Assembly (NCBI GenBank): GCA_964647255.1
Contig: CAZYGI010000010.1
Span: forward strand, 1 to 64,000
From: CAWJEL01 sp964647255
Lineage (GTDB): Bacteria; Chloroflexota; Anaerolineae; CG2-30-64-16
DNA: 64,000 nt
Direction of reading: 5' to 3'
In this document: piece after piece, positions 25,661 through 35,967 of the stretch
Position numbering within the stretch: position 1 is the first letter of the stretch
How the letters are laid out: the number at the start of each line of letters is the position of its first letter
The notes under the pieces: generated by a model
What the model was told of the DNA's origin: nothing
Seen by the model: only the letters and a program-made list of their open reading frames with translations
Databases searched by the model: none
Program-made: the position numbers and the translations under genes

Positions 25661-25738
25661 TCTCACGCCGAGACGCAAAGAGCGCACGGGGGGCATAGAA
25701 CCGGTCGAAGCTGCTTTTCTCTGCGGCTTTGCGTGAGA
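25661..25738. repeat. degenerate ACGCAAAGACGCAAAG-type inverted repeat
   Basis: TCTCACGC...GACGCAAAGAGCGC faces CTCTGCGGCTTTGCGTGAGA; the ends TCTCACGC (25661-25668) and GCGTGAGA (25731-25738) are exact complements. Widespread word-type repeat in this genome; no gene in 25612-25741. Confidence 0.5.
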
Positions 25739-25741
25739 TCC

Positions 25742-27109
25742 TTAGCCGGCCGTGCTGAGCACCCGCGCCCAATGCGGAGGCACCGCATCCACGCGCAGGC
25801 GGCCATTGATCACCGCGTATCGCCCCTGCCCGTTGAGCAGATCGGCCAGTTGGCGCCCGGTCGCCAGGTTGACCGGAACCTCCAGGCTCACCGCCGCGTC
25901 GGACGCGTTGATCAGCACGATGACGGTCTCGCCCTCAGCTTGCCGGGCAAACCCGAACTGTTCGAAGCTCACATGCAGTTGGCGATAATCGCCGTGACGC
26001 AGCGCGGGCGACGCCTTGCGCATCTGGATCAGCTTGCCAATGTCCGCAGGCAGGTTGGGCTGCGGCGAAATCTGCCGGAGACGATTGATATCCAGTTGCG
26101 GCCTGAGCGCGGCATCGCTTCCCGGCGTGCGCTTTCCCGCCAGCCCCCACTCGCTGCCGTAATAGACCGACGGGACGCCCGGCATGGTGAAGAGCAGGCA
26201 ATAGAGCGGGTACAGGTGCCTCGGGTTCGCCAGGTTGCTGGCAACCCGGTCCACGTCGTGGTTATCCACAAAGTTGTAGAGCGGCAGGTCGCGATACAGA
26301 CCATTCTCGCCGAACTGCCGGTTAAGCGCATACGCGATCTCGAAGTAGTTCTTGCTGTTCAGGCTGGAATAGAGACCCTTGTAGCACTCATAGTTGGTCA
26401 CCGCGTCCAGCGTCTCAGGGTTAGCCCAGCGGCGGTAATCGCCGTGGATCACCTCGCCCATCAGCCAGAAATCGGGGCGCAGGCCGCGGCAGAACCGCGC
26501 CAGCTCCCGCTGGAAGTCCAGGTCAAGGCTGTCCGCCACATCGAGCCGCAGCCCATCAATGTCGTAGTCGTTGATCCACTGCCGCACGGCTTCGAGCAGG
26601 TGTTGCCGGACCTCAGGGTTGCGCAGGTTCAGCTTGACCAGCTCGTAGTACCCCCGCCACGTCTCGTAGGTGAACGGATCGCCGAGCGGGCTGCGGCCGG
26701 CGAAACTCAGGCCCTGGATCCAGCCGCAGGCGGGCGAGCTTGCGCCGTTCTGCAGCACATCGCGGAAGGCCCAGAAATCACGGCCGACGTGGTTGAAGAC
26801 GCCGTCAAGAATCACGCGGATGCCGTTGGTGTGTAGCTCGCGCACCAGACGGGCCAGCGTCTCGCGATCTCCCAAGCGTCGATCCACGTGATAATAGTCG
26901 GCGGTATCATAGCCATGCGTGGTGGATTCAAAAAGCGGCCCCAGGTAGAGCGCATTGATGCCCAATGCGCGCAGGTGGGGAATCCAGTCATAGATTTGCT
27001 CCAGGCGCGGCTGCGGCGGAGACGCGAAATCGTTGCGCGCCGGCGCCCCGCACAGGCCCAGCGGGTAGATGTGATAGAAGATGGCGTCGTGTGACCAATG
27101 GGTTTGCAT
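25742..27109 (-). CDS. glycoside hydrolase family 13 (alpha-amylase/cyclomaltodextrinase-like)
   Basis: 455 residues. TIM-barrel GH13 motifs: DGVFNHVGRDF (region I), GLRLDVADSL (nucleophile Asp), LMGEVIHGDY (acid/base Glu) and NFVDNHDVDR (transition-state Asp). N-terminal FYHIYPLGLCGAP is typical of cyclomaltodextrinase/neopullulanase-like intracellular enzymes. No signal peptide, so cytoplasmic maltodextrin breakdown is likely. The C-terminal beta domain (VLINASDAAVSLEVPV) is complete. ATG 27109 has a poor binding site. It follows the class-V aminotransferase gene by 20 nt. Confidence 0.93.
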   Translation of the reverse strand: MQTHWSHDAIFYHIYPLGLCGAPARNDFASPPQPRLEQIYDWIPHLRALGINALYLGPLFESTTHGYDTADYYHVDRRLGDRETLARLVRELHTNGIRVILDGVFNHVGRDFWAFRDVLQNGASSPACGWIQGLSFAGRSPLGDPFTYETWRGYYELVKLNLRNPEVRQHLLEAVRQWINDYDIDGLRLDVADSLDLDFQRELARFCRGLRPDFWLMGEVIHGDYRRWANPETLDAVTNYECYKGLYSSLNSKNYFEIAYALNRQFGENGLYRDLPLYNFVDNHDVDRVASNLANPRHLYPLYCLLFTMPGVPSVYYGSEWGLAGKRTPGSDAALRPQLDINRLRQISPQPNLPADIGKLIQMRKASPALRHGDYRQLHVSFEQFGFARQAEGETVIVLINASDAAVSLEVPVNLATGRQLADLLNGQGRYAVINGRLRVDAVPPHWARVLSTAG

Positions 27110-27129
27110 GTTCTGAATTCTTTCAAATA

Positions 27130-28553
27130 CTACGCCGCATCGCGGTTCACCGAGCAGCCGGGATCGGTCACTTCGACCGCGCCGATCTCGGCCGCGGTGT
27201 GATCCAGGAGCCGGGCCGCGAAACGGATGAACGTGTCCACGTCGGCGAAGGTGGAGGCGATGCCCACCGACAGCCGCACCGCGCTGACGTCCTTGCCGAA
27301 GCGAGCGCGCATCTCCGCGCGGAGCTCCTGGAACGACAGCGGTGCGGGGCCGCGGAAGAACTCAGCCATGATCTCCGGTGTCAGCCCGTGCGCGACCTCG
27401 CCCGCGCCAGGGTTGCAGAAGCAGCCGGTGCGCAGCGAGATGCGACGGTGGCCGGCCAGCTCTTCGATCCGCCGATCGTCGAGCTGCTGGCCGGCCCGGT
27501 CGTAAAAGCTCACCGTGACCGTGCCACCGCGCGCCTTCAGGTTCGCCGGACCATGGACGCGCACCAACGGCTGCCCGGTGCTGTGCCGAAGTATCGTCAG
27601 GCTCTCGACCAGCCAGCCGGCCAGGCACATCACCCGTTCGTGGATCACGTCCATGCCGACCGCGGTCAGGTAGCGCAGGCCGGTCTCGACCGCGGGGATG
27701 CCCAGGTAGTTGACCGTGCCGTCCTCGAAGCCGGCCTCGCCGGGCACCAGGTAGTGGCCGTCCCCCTGCACCGACGAGATAGTGATGGTGCCGCCGGCGT
27801 ACCAGGGCCGGACCAGCTTCTCCAGCGCGGCCCGCCGCGCCAGCAGGCAGCCGATGCCGGTGGGGTAGCCGAACATCTTGTAGAACGACAGCGGCACGAA
27901 ATCGGGCAGCCAGCGCGCCNNNNNNNNNNCATCTCCAGCGGGTGCTGCACGCCGGAGAAGTTGGACTGGGCCGGGAACGCGAAGAGATTGTGCGCGCCAG
28001 GTCGTGCCAGGTCAAAATACGCGTCCAATGTCGCCGGGTCAATGCGCAGCTCAGGCTGGACGACCGGCAGGTAAGTGAACGCCGCGCCCCGGCGCCGCGC
28101 GAACTCGCGGATCCCGTTGACCGAGTTGTGGTTGTCGAAGGTGAGCAGGTAGTGGTCGCCCGGTCCGAACGGATACGCCTCGCCCACCAGCTTGAGCGCG
28201 CCGCTGGCATTGGGCGTGAAGATCGCGACGTACTCGCCCGGCGGTGCGTTGAAGTACTCCAGCACGTAGGCCCGCGCATCGTCCACCAGGCACGTCATGG
28301 CCTGGGAGGTGGGGTTGTGCGAATGCGGGTTGCCGAAGACGCCGCGGCTCAGCAGCTCATGGTGGCGGCGCACCTGGCTCTCGGCGTACAGCCCGCCGCC
28401 GGTGTAGTCCAGATAGACCTGACCGGCCGCATCGAGCCGTGCGTACTCCGCGGCACGCAGATCGTCCAGCGCGGATGTCGTCGTGTAGGACGGGTGCGCG
28501 GCCAGGAAGGCGGCATGGGCCGCGTCGAAGGTGGCAGGGTAAGTATGGATCAC
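27130..28553 (-). CDS. class V aminotransferase, Moco-sulfurase/cysteine desulfurase-like (interrupted by assembly gap)
   Basis: PLP enzyme read in two frames on either side of ten N at 27920-27929. N-terminal part: QVYLDYTGGGLYAESQV, FGNPHSHNPTSQAM, VAIFTPNASGALKLVGEAYPFG. C-terminal part: PLSFYKMFGYPTGIGCLL with the PLP lysine, and SLRTGCFCNPGAGEVAH with the persulfide-type cysteine. These motifs resemble the N-terminal sulfurase domain of molybdenum cofactor sulfurase (MOCOS); no MOSC domain is attached. About 20-30 residues are missing in the gap, judged from family alignment. GTG 28553 is chosen with AAGGA upstream; a longer frame would start inside a REP element. Confidence 0.85.
27920..27929. 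other. assembly gap (10 N)
   Basis: Ten N inside the aminotransferase gene. The reading frame changes across it, so its true length is not ten. Confidence 1.
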
Positions 28554-28592
28554 GGCGATGTGTCCTTCTTTCGGGATGAAGCATCGCGTGAG

Positions 28593-28621
28593 ATTGTATA
28601 ACGGCTCCCACTCAGCGTCAA
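28593..28621 (-). promoter_or_regulatory. promoter of the class V aminotransferase gene
   Basis: Minus strand TTGACG (28616-28621), 17-bp spacer, TACAAT (28593-28598), just downstream of the first REP palindrome (28624-28666). Confidence 0.75.
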
Positions 28622-28623
28622 AG

Positions 28624-28666
28624 CGGTACAGTTGCCAACTTTCCGAAAAAGTTGGCAACTGTACCG
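28624..28666. repeat. REP palindrome copy 1 (GTTGCCAACTTT core)
   Basis: 19-bp arms 28624-28642 and 28648-28666 with loop CCGAA. Core GTTGCCAACTTT...AAAGTTGGCAAC plus a 7-nt outer arm CGGTACA with exact complement TGTACCG. Lies on the 3' side of the transposase pseudogene. Confidence 0.93.
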
Positions 28667-28685
28667 TGCCGTCGGCACGGACGCG

Positions 28686-29311
28686 TCACTCCACGATGTA
28701 TTCTGCGATCGTCCGTTCATCGGGATCCGTCGCATGCAAGGCGACAAAAGGCGCGCGACCGCCGAACCAGGCCAGCACGTCATCGCGCGGGATGCGCGTC
28801 GGCCGTTCCGCGAGGATCGCACCGTACGATGACCACGGCCATTCGCGGAAGTCGGGGATGAGGCCGTGCTTCTGCGGGTTGCGATGGATGTATCTGACCA
28901 GCGCCGCGAAGTAGCGGTCGCTGTCCACCAGCCGGCGCTTGAACGGCTTCTGGAACAGGCTGCCGGTGCGCTCATAGCGCAGGTTGAAGGCCATGAAGTA
29001 GGCGATGAACAGGTTCTTATAGGCGGGTGGGGTGGACAAGGTTGCCAACTTTCGGAAAGTTGGCAGCCTTGTCCACCCTGCGCCAGCAGCCAGGTCCGCT
29101 GTTCCTCATCCGTCCGGATATAGTTCAGGAAGTGAAAGTGGTTGGGAAGCAAGGAGAACGCGAAGGCGGTCGCCACAGGCTCGATGTGGTGGGCGAATAG
29201 CTGCAGGAAGTAGCGGAAGTTCTCCGCGGTGCAAAAAATCGTCTCGCCGTTGTTGCCGCGGTTGTAGATGTGGTAATAGTTCCCGCCGACCAGGGGGATC
29301 TGTGGCGTCAT
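28686..29311 (-). pseudogene. REP-associated tyrosine transposase (RAYT/Y1) gene, interrupted by a REP
   Basis: N-terminal part (from ATG 29311, AAGGAGG upstream) reads NYYHIYNRGNNGETIFCT and the HUH metal motif LLPNHFHFL, typical of TnpA-REP/IS200-like Y1 transposases. C-terminal part (from about 29030, other frame) reads NLRYERTGSLFQKPFKRRLVDSDRYF and IHRNPQKHGLIPDFREWPWSSY, matching the RAYT C-terminal half with its YIHRNP motif. A 47-nt REP palindrome (29031-29077) sits between them. Removing exactly 47 nt restores a continuous frame (LLAQ-PPAYKNLF). As it stands, the product would be truncated. REP copies flank the gene on both sides. Confidence 0.9.
29031..29077. repeat. REP palindrome copy 2, inserted in the transposase gene
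   Basis: 22-bp arms 29031-29052 and 29056-29077 with loop CGG and one mismatch. Core GTTGCCAACTTT/AAAGTTGGCAGC plus a 10-nt outer arm GGTGGACAAG with complement CTTGTCCACC. The whole 47 nt is the foreign unit, judged from frame restoration. Confidence 0.93.
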
Positions 29312-29334
29312 CGGTGGCCTCCTTCTGGTAGAGG

Positions 29335-29387
29335 GTAGAGTGTAGAGTTGCCAACTTTTCGGCAAAGTTGGCAACTCTACACTCTAC
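29335..29387. repeat. REP palindrome copy 3, at the 3' end of the HAD phosphatase gene
   Basis: Perfect 24-bp arms 29335-29358 and 29364-29387 with loop TCGGC. Core GTTGCCAACTTT plus a 12-nt outer arm GTAGAGTGTAGA and complement. The right end supplies the stop codon of the HAD gene (29384-29386). Confidence 0.93.
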
Positions 29388-30037
29388 AACCCGCGCAGCA
29401 GCGCCAGATCCAGCGCGGTCAGCGAGCGCAACACGACGCGCGCCCGGGCCAGCGCCGCAGGCGGCGGCGGGAAGCGCGGATCGGGCACCGCGATGACCTG
29501 CATGCCCGCAGTCGCGCCTGCCAGGATACCGTTGCCCGAATCCTCCAGGCAGACGCAGCGCTCAGGCGGCACGCCCAGCAGCCGCGCAGCCTCCAGATAG
29601 ACGTCGGGCGCCGGCTTGCCCCGCGGCATGGTGTCGGTGCAGACCACCGCGCCGAACTTTCCCCGCATCGCCGCGTCCGCCAGCACCGCGTCAATCAAGC
29701 TGCGCTCGGAGCCGGAGGCCAGGGCCGTGGGGTAGTGCGCCGCGGCCAGCGCCACCGCCTCAACCGCGCCGGGCAGGTAGGGGATGCCGGCTGCATAAAT
29801 CGCTTGCATGTTGGCGACGATACGCGCGGCGGTCTCCTCCCAGGTCAAGTCAAGCTTCATCCGCCGGATCATGTACTCGGCCCACTCGCGCGTGCTGACC
29901 CCCATGCAGGGGCGATGATCGGCGGCGCCCCAGTCGCTCGCGCCGACCTCGGCCGCCATACGGCAGCGGGCCTCGTGCCAACACGGCTCAGAATCCACCA
30001 GCAGACCGTCAAGATCAAAAATGATCGCTTCAATCAT
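29384..30037 (-). CDS. HAD-superfamily phosphatase, beta-phosphoglucomutase-like
   Basis: 217 residues. Motif I FDLDGLLVDSEP (nucleophile and acid Asp near 8 and 10), motif II LASGSERS, motif III Lys in RGKPAPDVYLEAARLLG, motif IV CLEDSGNGILAGATAG. C1-type helical cap. Likely phosphatase or phosphomutase on a sugar phosphate; pairing with the nearby GH13 gene is suggestive only. ATG 30037 starts it. The stop codon TAG lies in the REP palindrome at 29335-29387, so its C-terminal codons may have been replaced by REP insertion. Confidence 0.9.
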   Translation of the reverse strand: MIEAIIFDLDGLLVDSEPCWHEARCRMAAEVGASDWGAADHRPCMGVSTREWAEYMIRRMKLDLTWEETAARIVANMQAIYAAGIPYLPGAVEAVALAAAHYPTALASGSERSLIDAVLADAAMRGKFGAVVCTDTMPRGKPAPDVYLEAARLLGVPPERCVCLEDSGNGILAGATAGMQVIAVPDPRFPPPPAALARARVVLRSLTALDLALLRGL

Positions 30038-30067
30038 GGTATCTGTTCGGAGAGCACGTGCGTCCCC

Positions 30068-31720
30068 TCACTCCATCGGCGCGGACCGCAACAGCAGCGG
30101 CAGATAGACGTCCCCGCTCCCGGCCGGATCAAACGGATTCAGACAGCGAGCAGCCACGATGTACCAGGAGGACGCCACCGACTCGATCACCGGGCGGTTG
30201 ACGCCGCCGGTCAGGAAGTTCGGCAGCCCCTGGCCGTCGCCGGCGGATGCCGGCCGGAGCTGACCGGTCAGCTCACCCAGCGTGTGCTGCCACTCGGCAG
30301 TCTTCCCGGCGACGCAGTAAGCGGCCGCCATCTGCCCGGTGCCCTCGAGGAAGAGCCAATTCTGCTCCGTCTCGAAGGCCGCGAAGCCATCCACGCCGTA
30401 GCTGCGCGGCGTGCCGCTGTCCTGGTACCATGTCCGCCCGATCCGTAGTTCACTGTCAACCGCCTCATGGTGCGACTGGTTGTTGACGGCGTATTCAATC
30501 TTTGTGATTTCGGCCAAGCGCACGCCGTGGTTGTCGCCGAAATCGGCAAACTGGTCGTAGCGCACTTCAACCAGCCGCCAATCGCTGAAATCCAGCGACC
30601 GGGAATACCAGTACCATTCCCCGGTCTTGTTTTGCAGCTTGACCTCGAAACGGTTGCCGCTGCCATCCCCTCGCAGCCAAAAGCGATAGACCAAGCCCGG
30701 TGTGATCGCCAAGTCAACGTCCCGTTCGCGATGAAACACGAACCACTCATCGTCCGAGTCCCAGGTGTACTTCACGACGAGATCGTGCCCTTCCCCGTGC
30801 TGGGCACGCGCCAGGTTGACGATGATCGAGGGATCATCGTTCTGCCGGGCAGCCGTCCAATAGGAATCGGTGTGCGAGTCGAAAACCTCGATCAGATACG
30901 GGTCCTGGCTCCGAGCGATCAATCCTTCGGCATAGGGCAGCAGGCAGCGATAGGTTGAGCCGAGCGCCAGGTACCCCCAGGAGACGTTATCGGTCGGCAG
31001 GTTGTGTGTGGTCTGATGGGGCCAGTTCATGTACCCGATGTCGTAACAGTCGCCGCGCGGAACCCAGACCGCCTGGTCGAGCCACTGCTTGATCGAAGCC
31101 CGCACAGCCTCCGCGCCCAACCCTTTCAGCGCGCCGTAGACGTCTATGCTGCCTTCCGGGTGCCGGAAGGCCATCAGGTCGCCGGTCTTGCGGAAGCCGC
31201 TGTAGATGCCGGGATGAGGCGTCCGAGCCTCCAGGCAGACGAACCAGCTCGTCAAGCGGGCAATCAGGGCGTCATAGCGGCCATCGTCCGTCGCCTGGCG
31301 ATAATCCTTCAGTGCAACCAGCAGCCAGGCGTTGTCACCAACCCAGAAGTCGTTCGGGTCGGCGGATGGATCGGGGCCGCCGGTTGAGGCAAGGCGGAAC
31401 TGCTGGTAGCCGCCGGGACAGGCGCAGGTCGGACAGGCGTCTGTCTGCCCGGCGAAGGCGTCAAAGATGCGGCGCGCCCGGCCGTATTCCCCCTCGGCGA
31501 CAAAGGCGATGGCCGCCATCGCGTTCGAATAGGTGGTCGCCGCGTCGGCGCCCTCGTAGAGCGGCGCCAACCCCGAAGGCCACGCATCCTGAATCCGCTC
31601 CAGGAAGCGCAGCACGGTTTGCGCAGGGGGAGTCGTATCGGGCGCGCCCGCCTGCGCCGCGTTCAGTGGGCAAGCCAGCGCGCAGATCATCAGGATGACG
31701 AAGGCCCAGGCGCGTTTCAT
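30068..31720 (-). CDS. secreted six-hairpin glycosidase-like protein with carbohydrate-binding region
   Basis: 550 residues. Signal peptide 1-25 (MKRAWAFVILMICALACPLNA). Residues about 30-340 have the alpha/alpha-toroid pattern of six-hairpin glycosidases (YSNAMAAIAFVAEGEYGRARRIFDAF, DNAWLLVALKDYRQ, TDNVSWGYLALGSTYRC). Residues about 340-450 look like a beta-sandwich binding module (DSDDEWFVFHRERDVDL, SRSLDFSDWRLVEVRYDQFADFGDN). The end VYLPLLLRSAPME is a short hydrophobic tail of a kind I know from other Chloroflexota exported proteins; it may be a sorting signal. ATG 31720 has GGAGGTG. Substrate unknown. Confidence 0.83.
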   Translation of the reverse strand: MKRAWAFVILMICALACPLNAAQAGAPDTTPPAQTVLRFLERIQDAWPSGLAPLYEGADAATTYSNAMAAIAFVAEGEYGRARRIFDAFAGQTDACPTCACPGGYQQFRLASTGGPDPSADPNDFWVGDNAWLLVALKDYRQATDDGRYDALIARLTSWFVCLEARTPHPGIYSGFRKTGDLMAFRHPEGSIDVYGALKGLGAEAVRASIKQWLDQAVWVPRGDCYDIGYMNWPHQTTHNLPTDNVSWGYLALGSTYRCLLPYAEGLIARSQDPYLIEVFDSHTDSYWTAARQNDDPSIIVNLARAQHGEGHDLVVKYTWDSDDEWFVFHRERDVDLAITPGLVYRFWLRGDGSGNRFEVKLQNKTGEWYWYSRSLDFSDWRLVEVRYDQFADFGDNHGVRLAEITKIEYAVNNQSHHEAVDSELRIGRTWYQDSGTPRSYGVDGFAAFETEQNWLFLEGTGQMAAAYCVAGKTAEWQHTLGELTGQLRPASAGDGQGLPNFLTGGVNRPVIESVASSWYIVAARCLNPFDPAGSGDVYLPLLLRSAPME

Positions 31721-31748
31721 GGGACACCTCCTGGTACCTGACAGGGTT

Positions 31749-33560
<1,812 letters not shown>

Positions 33561-34109
33561 ACTTTCTCCTTGTGAGAAATCTTTCTTGATTTAGTGTGGT
33601 CAGATCCGGCCAGCCGTAGGCAACTTCGATCAACGGCATGTCGCCAATGACCACCGACTTACGCCCGATGAACTGGCCACCCAGACTTTCATAGAACGCT
33701 CTGGCCCGCGCGTTCGCCTCTAAAGCCCAGAGCATGGCGGCGCCGAATCCCCGCTCGACCAATTGACGGGCGCTGGCAGCCATCAATTGCCGCCCGATCC
33801 CGCGGCCTTGATGCTGGGGCCACACATAAATCGCGTAAATCTCGCCCTCATAGCCCGGCGTCCCATCGCGTTCGGGGCCGCCGCCGGCAAAACCTACCAC
33901 CTCTCCGGCATGATCTTCCGCCACCAGGGTGAACTGTTGCGGCCCGGCTTGCGCCAAGTTATCGCGCCACCGCTGTGCGCGCGTCTCATACGAAAGCGCG
34001 GCCAAGAACCCGGCCGGCAGGATGTCGCGATACGCCGTGCGCCAGGTGTCCACATGGACGCGGGCGATCCCTGGGGCGTCGGCGGGGGCTGCGGTGCGAA
34101 TACGCATGA

Positions 34110-35933
34110 TTACTCTCGTTTTTTGGCGGCCAGCACTTCGGCGACCATCTCGACCACGCTGGCGCGGCCGGCCTCCGAGTCCGCGCCCATCATCTGCGCC
34201 AGCTCATCCACACGCGCCCTGTCATCCAACGCGCACACTTCGGTCACGGTCCGCTCGCCCGCCACATGCTTCACCACCCGAAAATGCGCGTCGCCATACG
34301 CCGCCAACTGCGGCAGGTGCGTGATGCAAAGGACTTGGTGGCTGGTGGCTGGTGGCTGGGTGCTGGAAACTGAAGGTTGGTGTTTGCCTCCTGACCCCTG
34401 ACCCCTGGTCAACTCCCACAGCTTGCGCCCCACCGTCCCGCCGACGCGGCCGCCGATCCCCTGGTCAATCTCGTCGAAGATCAGGGTGGGCGTCTCATCC
34501 GCGCGGCCGAGCACGGTCTTGAGCGCCAGCATCAGCCGTGAGGTCTCGCCGCCGGACGCCACCCGCGCCATCGGTTTCAGCGGCTCGCCGGGGTTGGCCG
34601 ATACGAGGAATGCGACCGAGTCCAGCCCGTGGCTGTCAAAGCCGTACCGACCAGCGGGCTGCCCGGCCGGCTGCGCCGCGACTGCGTCCACAATCGCACC
34701 GGCAGGCTCCTGACGCCAGGCAATGTCGGCCGCAAAACGCGCCTTTGCCATGTGCAGATCGGCCAGCTCGGCCTCAATGGCGGCCGCCATCCGCTGCCCT
34801 GCGGCGCGGCGGGCCGCGGAGAGGATTGCGCCCAGCGCACCCACCTCGGCCAGCAGCCGGGTCTCCTCGGCCTCCAGGTCACCGATGCGCTCCTCCGCGT
34901 GGCTGATCGTCTCCAGCTCGGCCGCGGCGCGCTCGCCGTAGGCCAGCACGTCCGCGACCGTGTCGCCGTACTTGCGCTGGAGGCTGTGGATCAGGTGCAG
35001 CCGCTCCTCCACCTGGGCCAGGCGCTGCGGGTTAAATTCGATGTTGTCCCGGTAACGCGCCAGCTCGCGCGCGAGGTCGTCCAGCAGCGCGGCCGCTTCG
35101 TCCAACTGCTCGGCCAGCGGCGATGCGGTCCCATCCACGCGGGCCAGGCGGCCAAGCGACTGCTCGGCCGCGCCCAGGGCGTCCAGCGCACCGGCGCGCT
35201 CGCCGTCATCGCCGCCGGCAAGCGCCTGCAGCGCCTCGTTCGTCAGCGCGGCCAACTGCTCAGCGTTTGCCAGGCGGCGGCGTTCGCCTTCCAGCTCGGT
35301 GCTCTCGCCCGGTTGGAGTGCTGCCGCGCGGATCTCCTCGACCTGATAGGTCAACAGGTCAATCCGCCGGGCCCGCTCGCGCGCGTCCTGGCGCAAGCTC
35401 TCCAGCTCGCGCCGCACATCGCGCACGCGGCGGACGAGCTCAGCCATCTCCGCGACCTGGCCGTTGATCCCAGCATAGCGGTCAAGCAGGCCGATGTGCT
35501 CCCGTTCATGCAGCAGAGAGAGGTGCTCCCCCTGGCCATGGACGTCAACCAGCCGCCCGCCGATCTCGCCCAGCAGCGCGGTGGTGACGGCGCGGCCGTT
35601 GACGCGCGCCACCGAGCGGCCGTTGGCGCGCACCTCACGGGCCAGCATCAACTCATCCGGGGTGTCGCCTTCCAGGCCATTTTCAGCCAGCAGCGGCGCC
35701 AGGCGGGACGCGGCCCCGGCCACCAGGGAGAAGAGGCCCTCCACCTCGGTGCGCTCTGCGCCGGCGCGCACCACATCCGCGGAGGCCCGGTCGCCCAGCA
35801 GCAGGTTCACCGCGTCAATGATGATGGACTTGCCCGCACCGGTCTCGCCGGTGAGCACGTTGAACCCCGGCTCGAAGACTAGGTCGAGCCGGTCAATAAT
35901 CGCCAGGTCGCGGATGTGGAGTTCGGTGAGCAT
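34110..35933 (-). CDS. recN: DNA repair protein RecN
   Basis: 607 residues. SMC-like ATPase for double-strand break repair. N-terminal Walker A FNVLTGETGAGKSIIIDAV, VRANGRSVARVNGR block, central coiled coil (about 165-370), C-terminal signature RVASGGETSRLMLALK and Walker B TLIFDEIDQGIGG followed by ITHLPQLAAYGDAHF. Between WELT and VLCITHLPQ lies a 24-residue Gly/Ser/Pro/Gln-rich insert (34335-34406) that has no counterpart in typical RecN and looks repeat-derived. ATG 35933 begins it. The catalytic set is intact despite the insert. Confidence 0.95.
   Translation of the reverse strand: MLTELHIRDLAIIDRLDLVFEPGFNVLTGETGAGKSIIIDAVNLLLGDRASADVVRAGAERTEVEGLFSLVAGAASRLAPLLAENGLEGDTPDELMLAREVRANGRSVARVNGRAVTTALLGEIGGRLVDVHGQGEHLSLLHEREHIGLLDRYAGINGQVAEMAELVRRVRDVRRELESLRQDARERARRIDLLTYQVEEIRAAALQPGESTELEGERRRLANAEQLAALTNEALQALAGGDDGERAGALDALGAAEQSLGRLARVDGTASPLAEQLDEAAALLDDLARELARYRDNIEFNPQRLAQVEERLHLIHSLQRKYGDTVADVLAYGERAAAELETISHAEERIGDLEAEETRLLAEVGALGAILSAARRAAGQRMAAAIEAELADLHMAKARFAADIAWRQEPAGAIVDAVAAQPAGQPAGRYGFDSHGLDSVAFLVSANPGEPLKPMARVASGGETSRLMLALKTVLGRADETPTLIFDEIDQGIGGRVGGTVGRKLWELTRGQGSGGKHQPSVSSTQPPATSHQVLCITHLPQLAAYGDAHFRVVKHVAGERTVTEVCALDDRARVDELAQMMGADSEAGRASVVEMVAEVLAAKKRE
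34335..34406 (-). repeat. 72-nt in-frame repeat-like insert inside recN
   Basis: The DNA is built of word repeats (TGGTGGCTGGTGGCTGG and CCTGACCCCTGACCCCTGG on the plus strand). It encodes 24 residues between Walker B and the ITHLPQ motif. Length 72 is divisible by three. Confidence 0.75.
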
Positions 35934-35967
35934 AGGCTTCGGTGATCAGTAAACCGGGAAACAAGGA

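Noticed and set aside
28553..28658. A longer start of the aminotransferase at 28658 (MPTFSESWQLYRF)
   Set aside because: The first codons lie in a REP palindrome and upstream of the promoter at 28593-28621.
28550..29374. A single 274-codon frame spanning the whole transposase region
   Set aside because: It reads through the REP insertion in the wrong frame after LLAQ; the true C-terminal half is in another frame.
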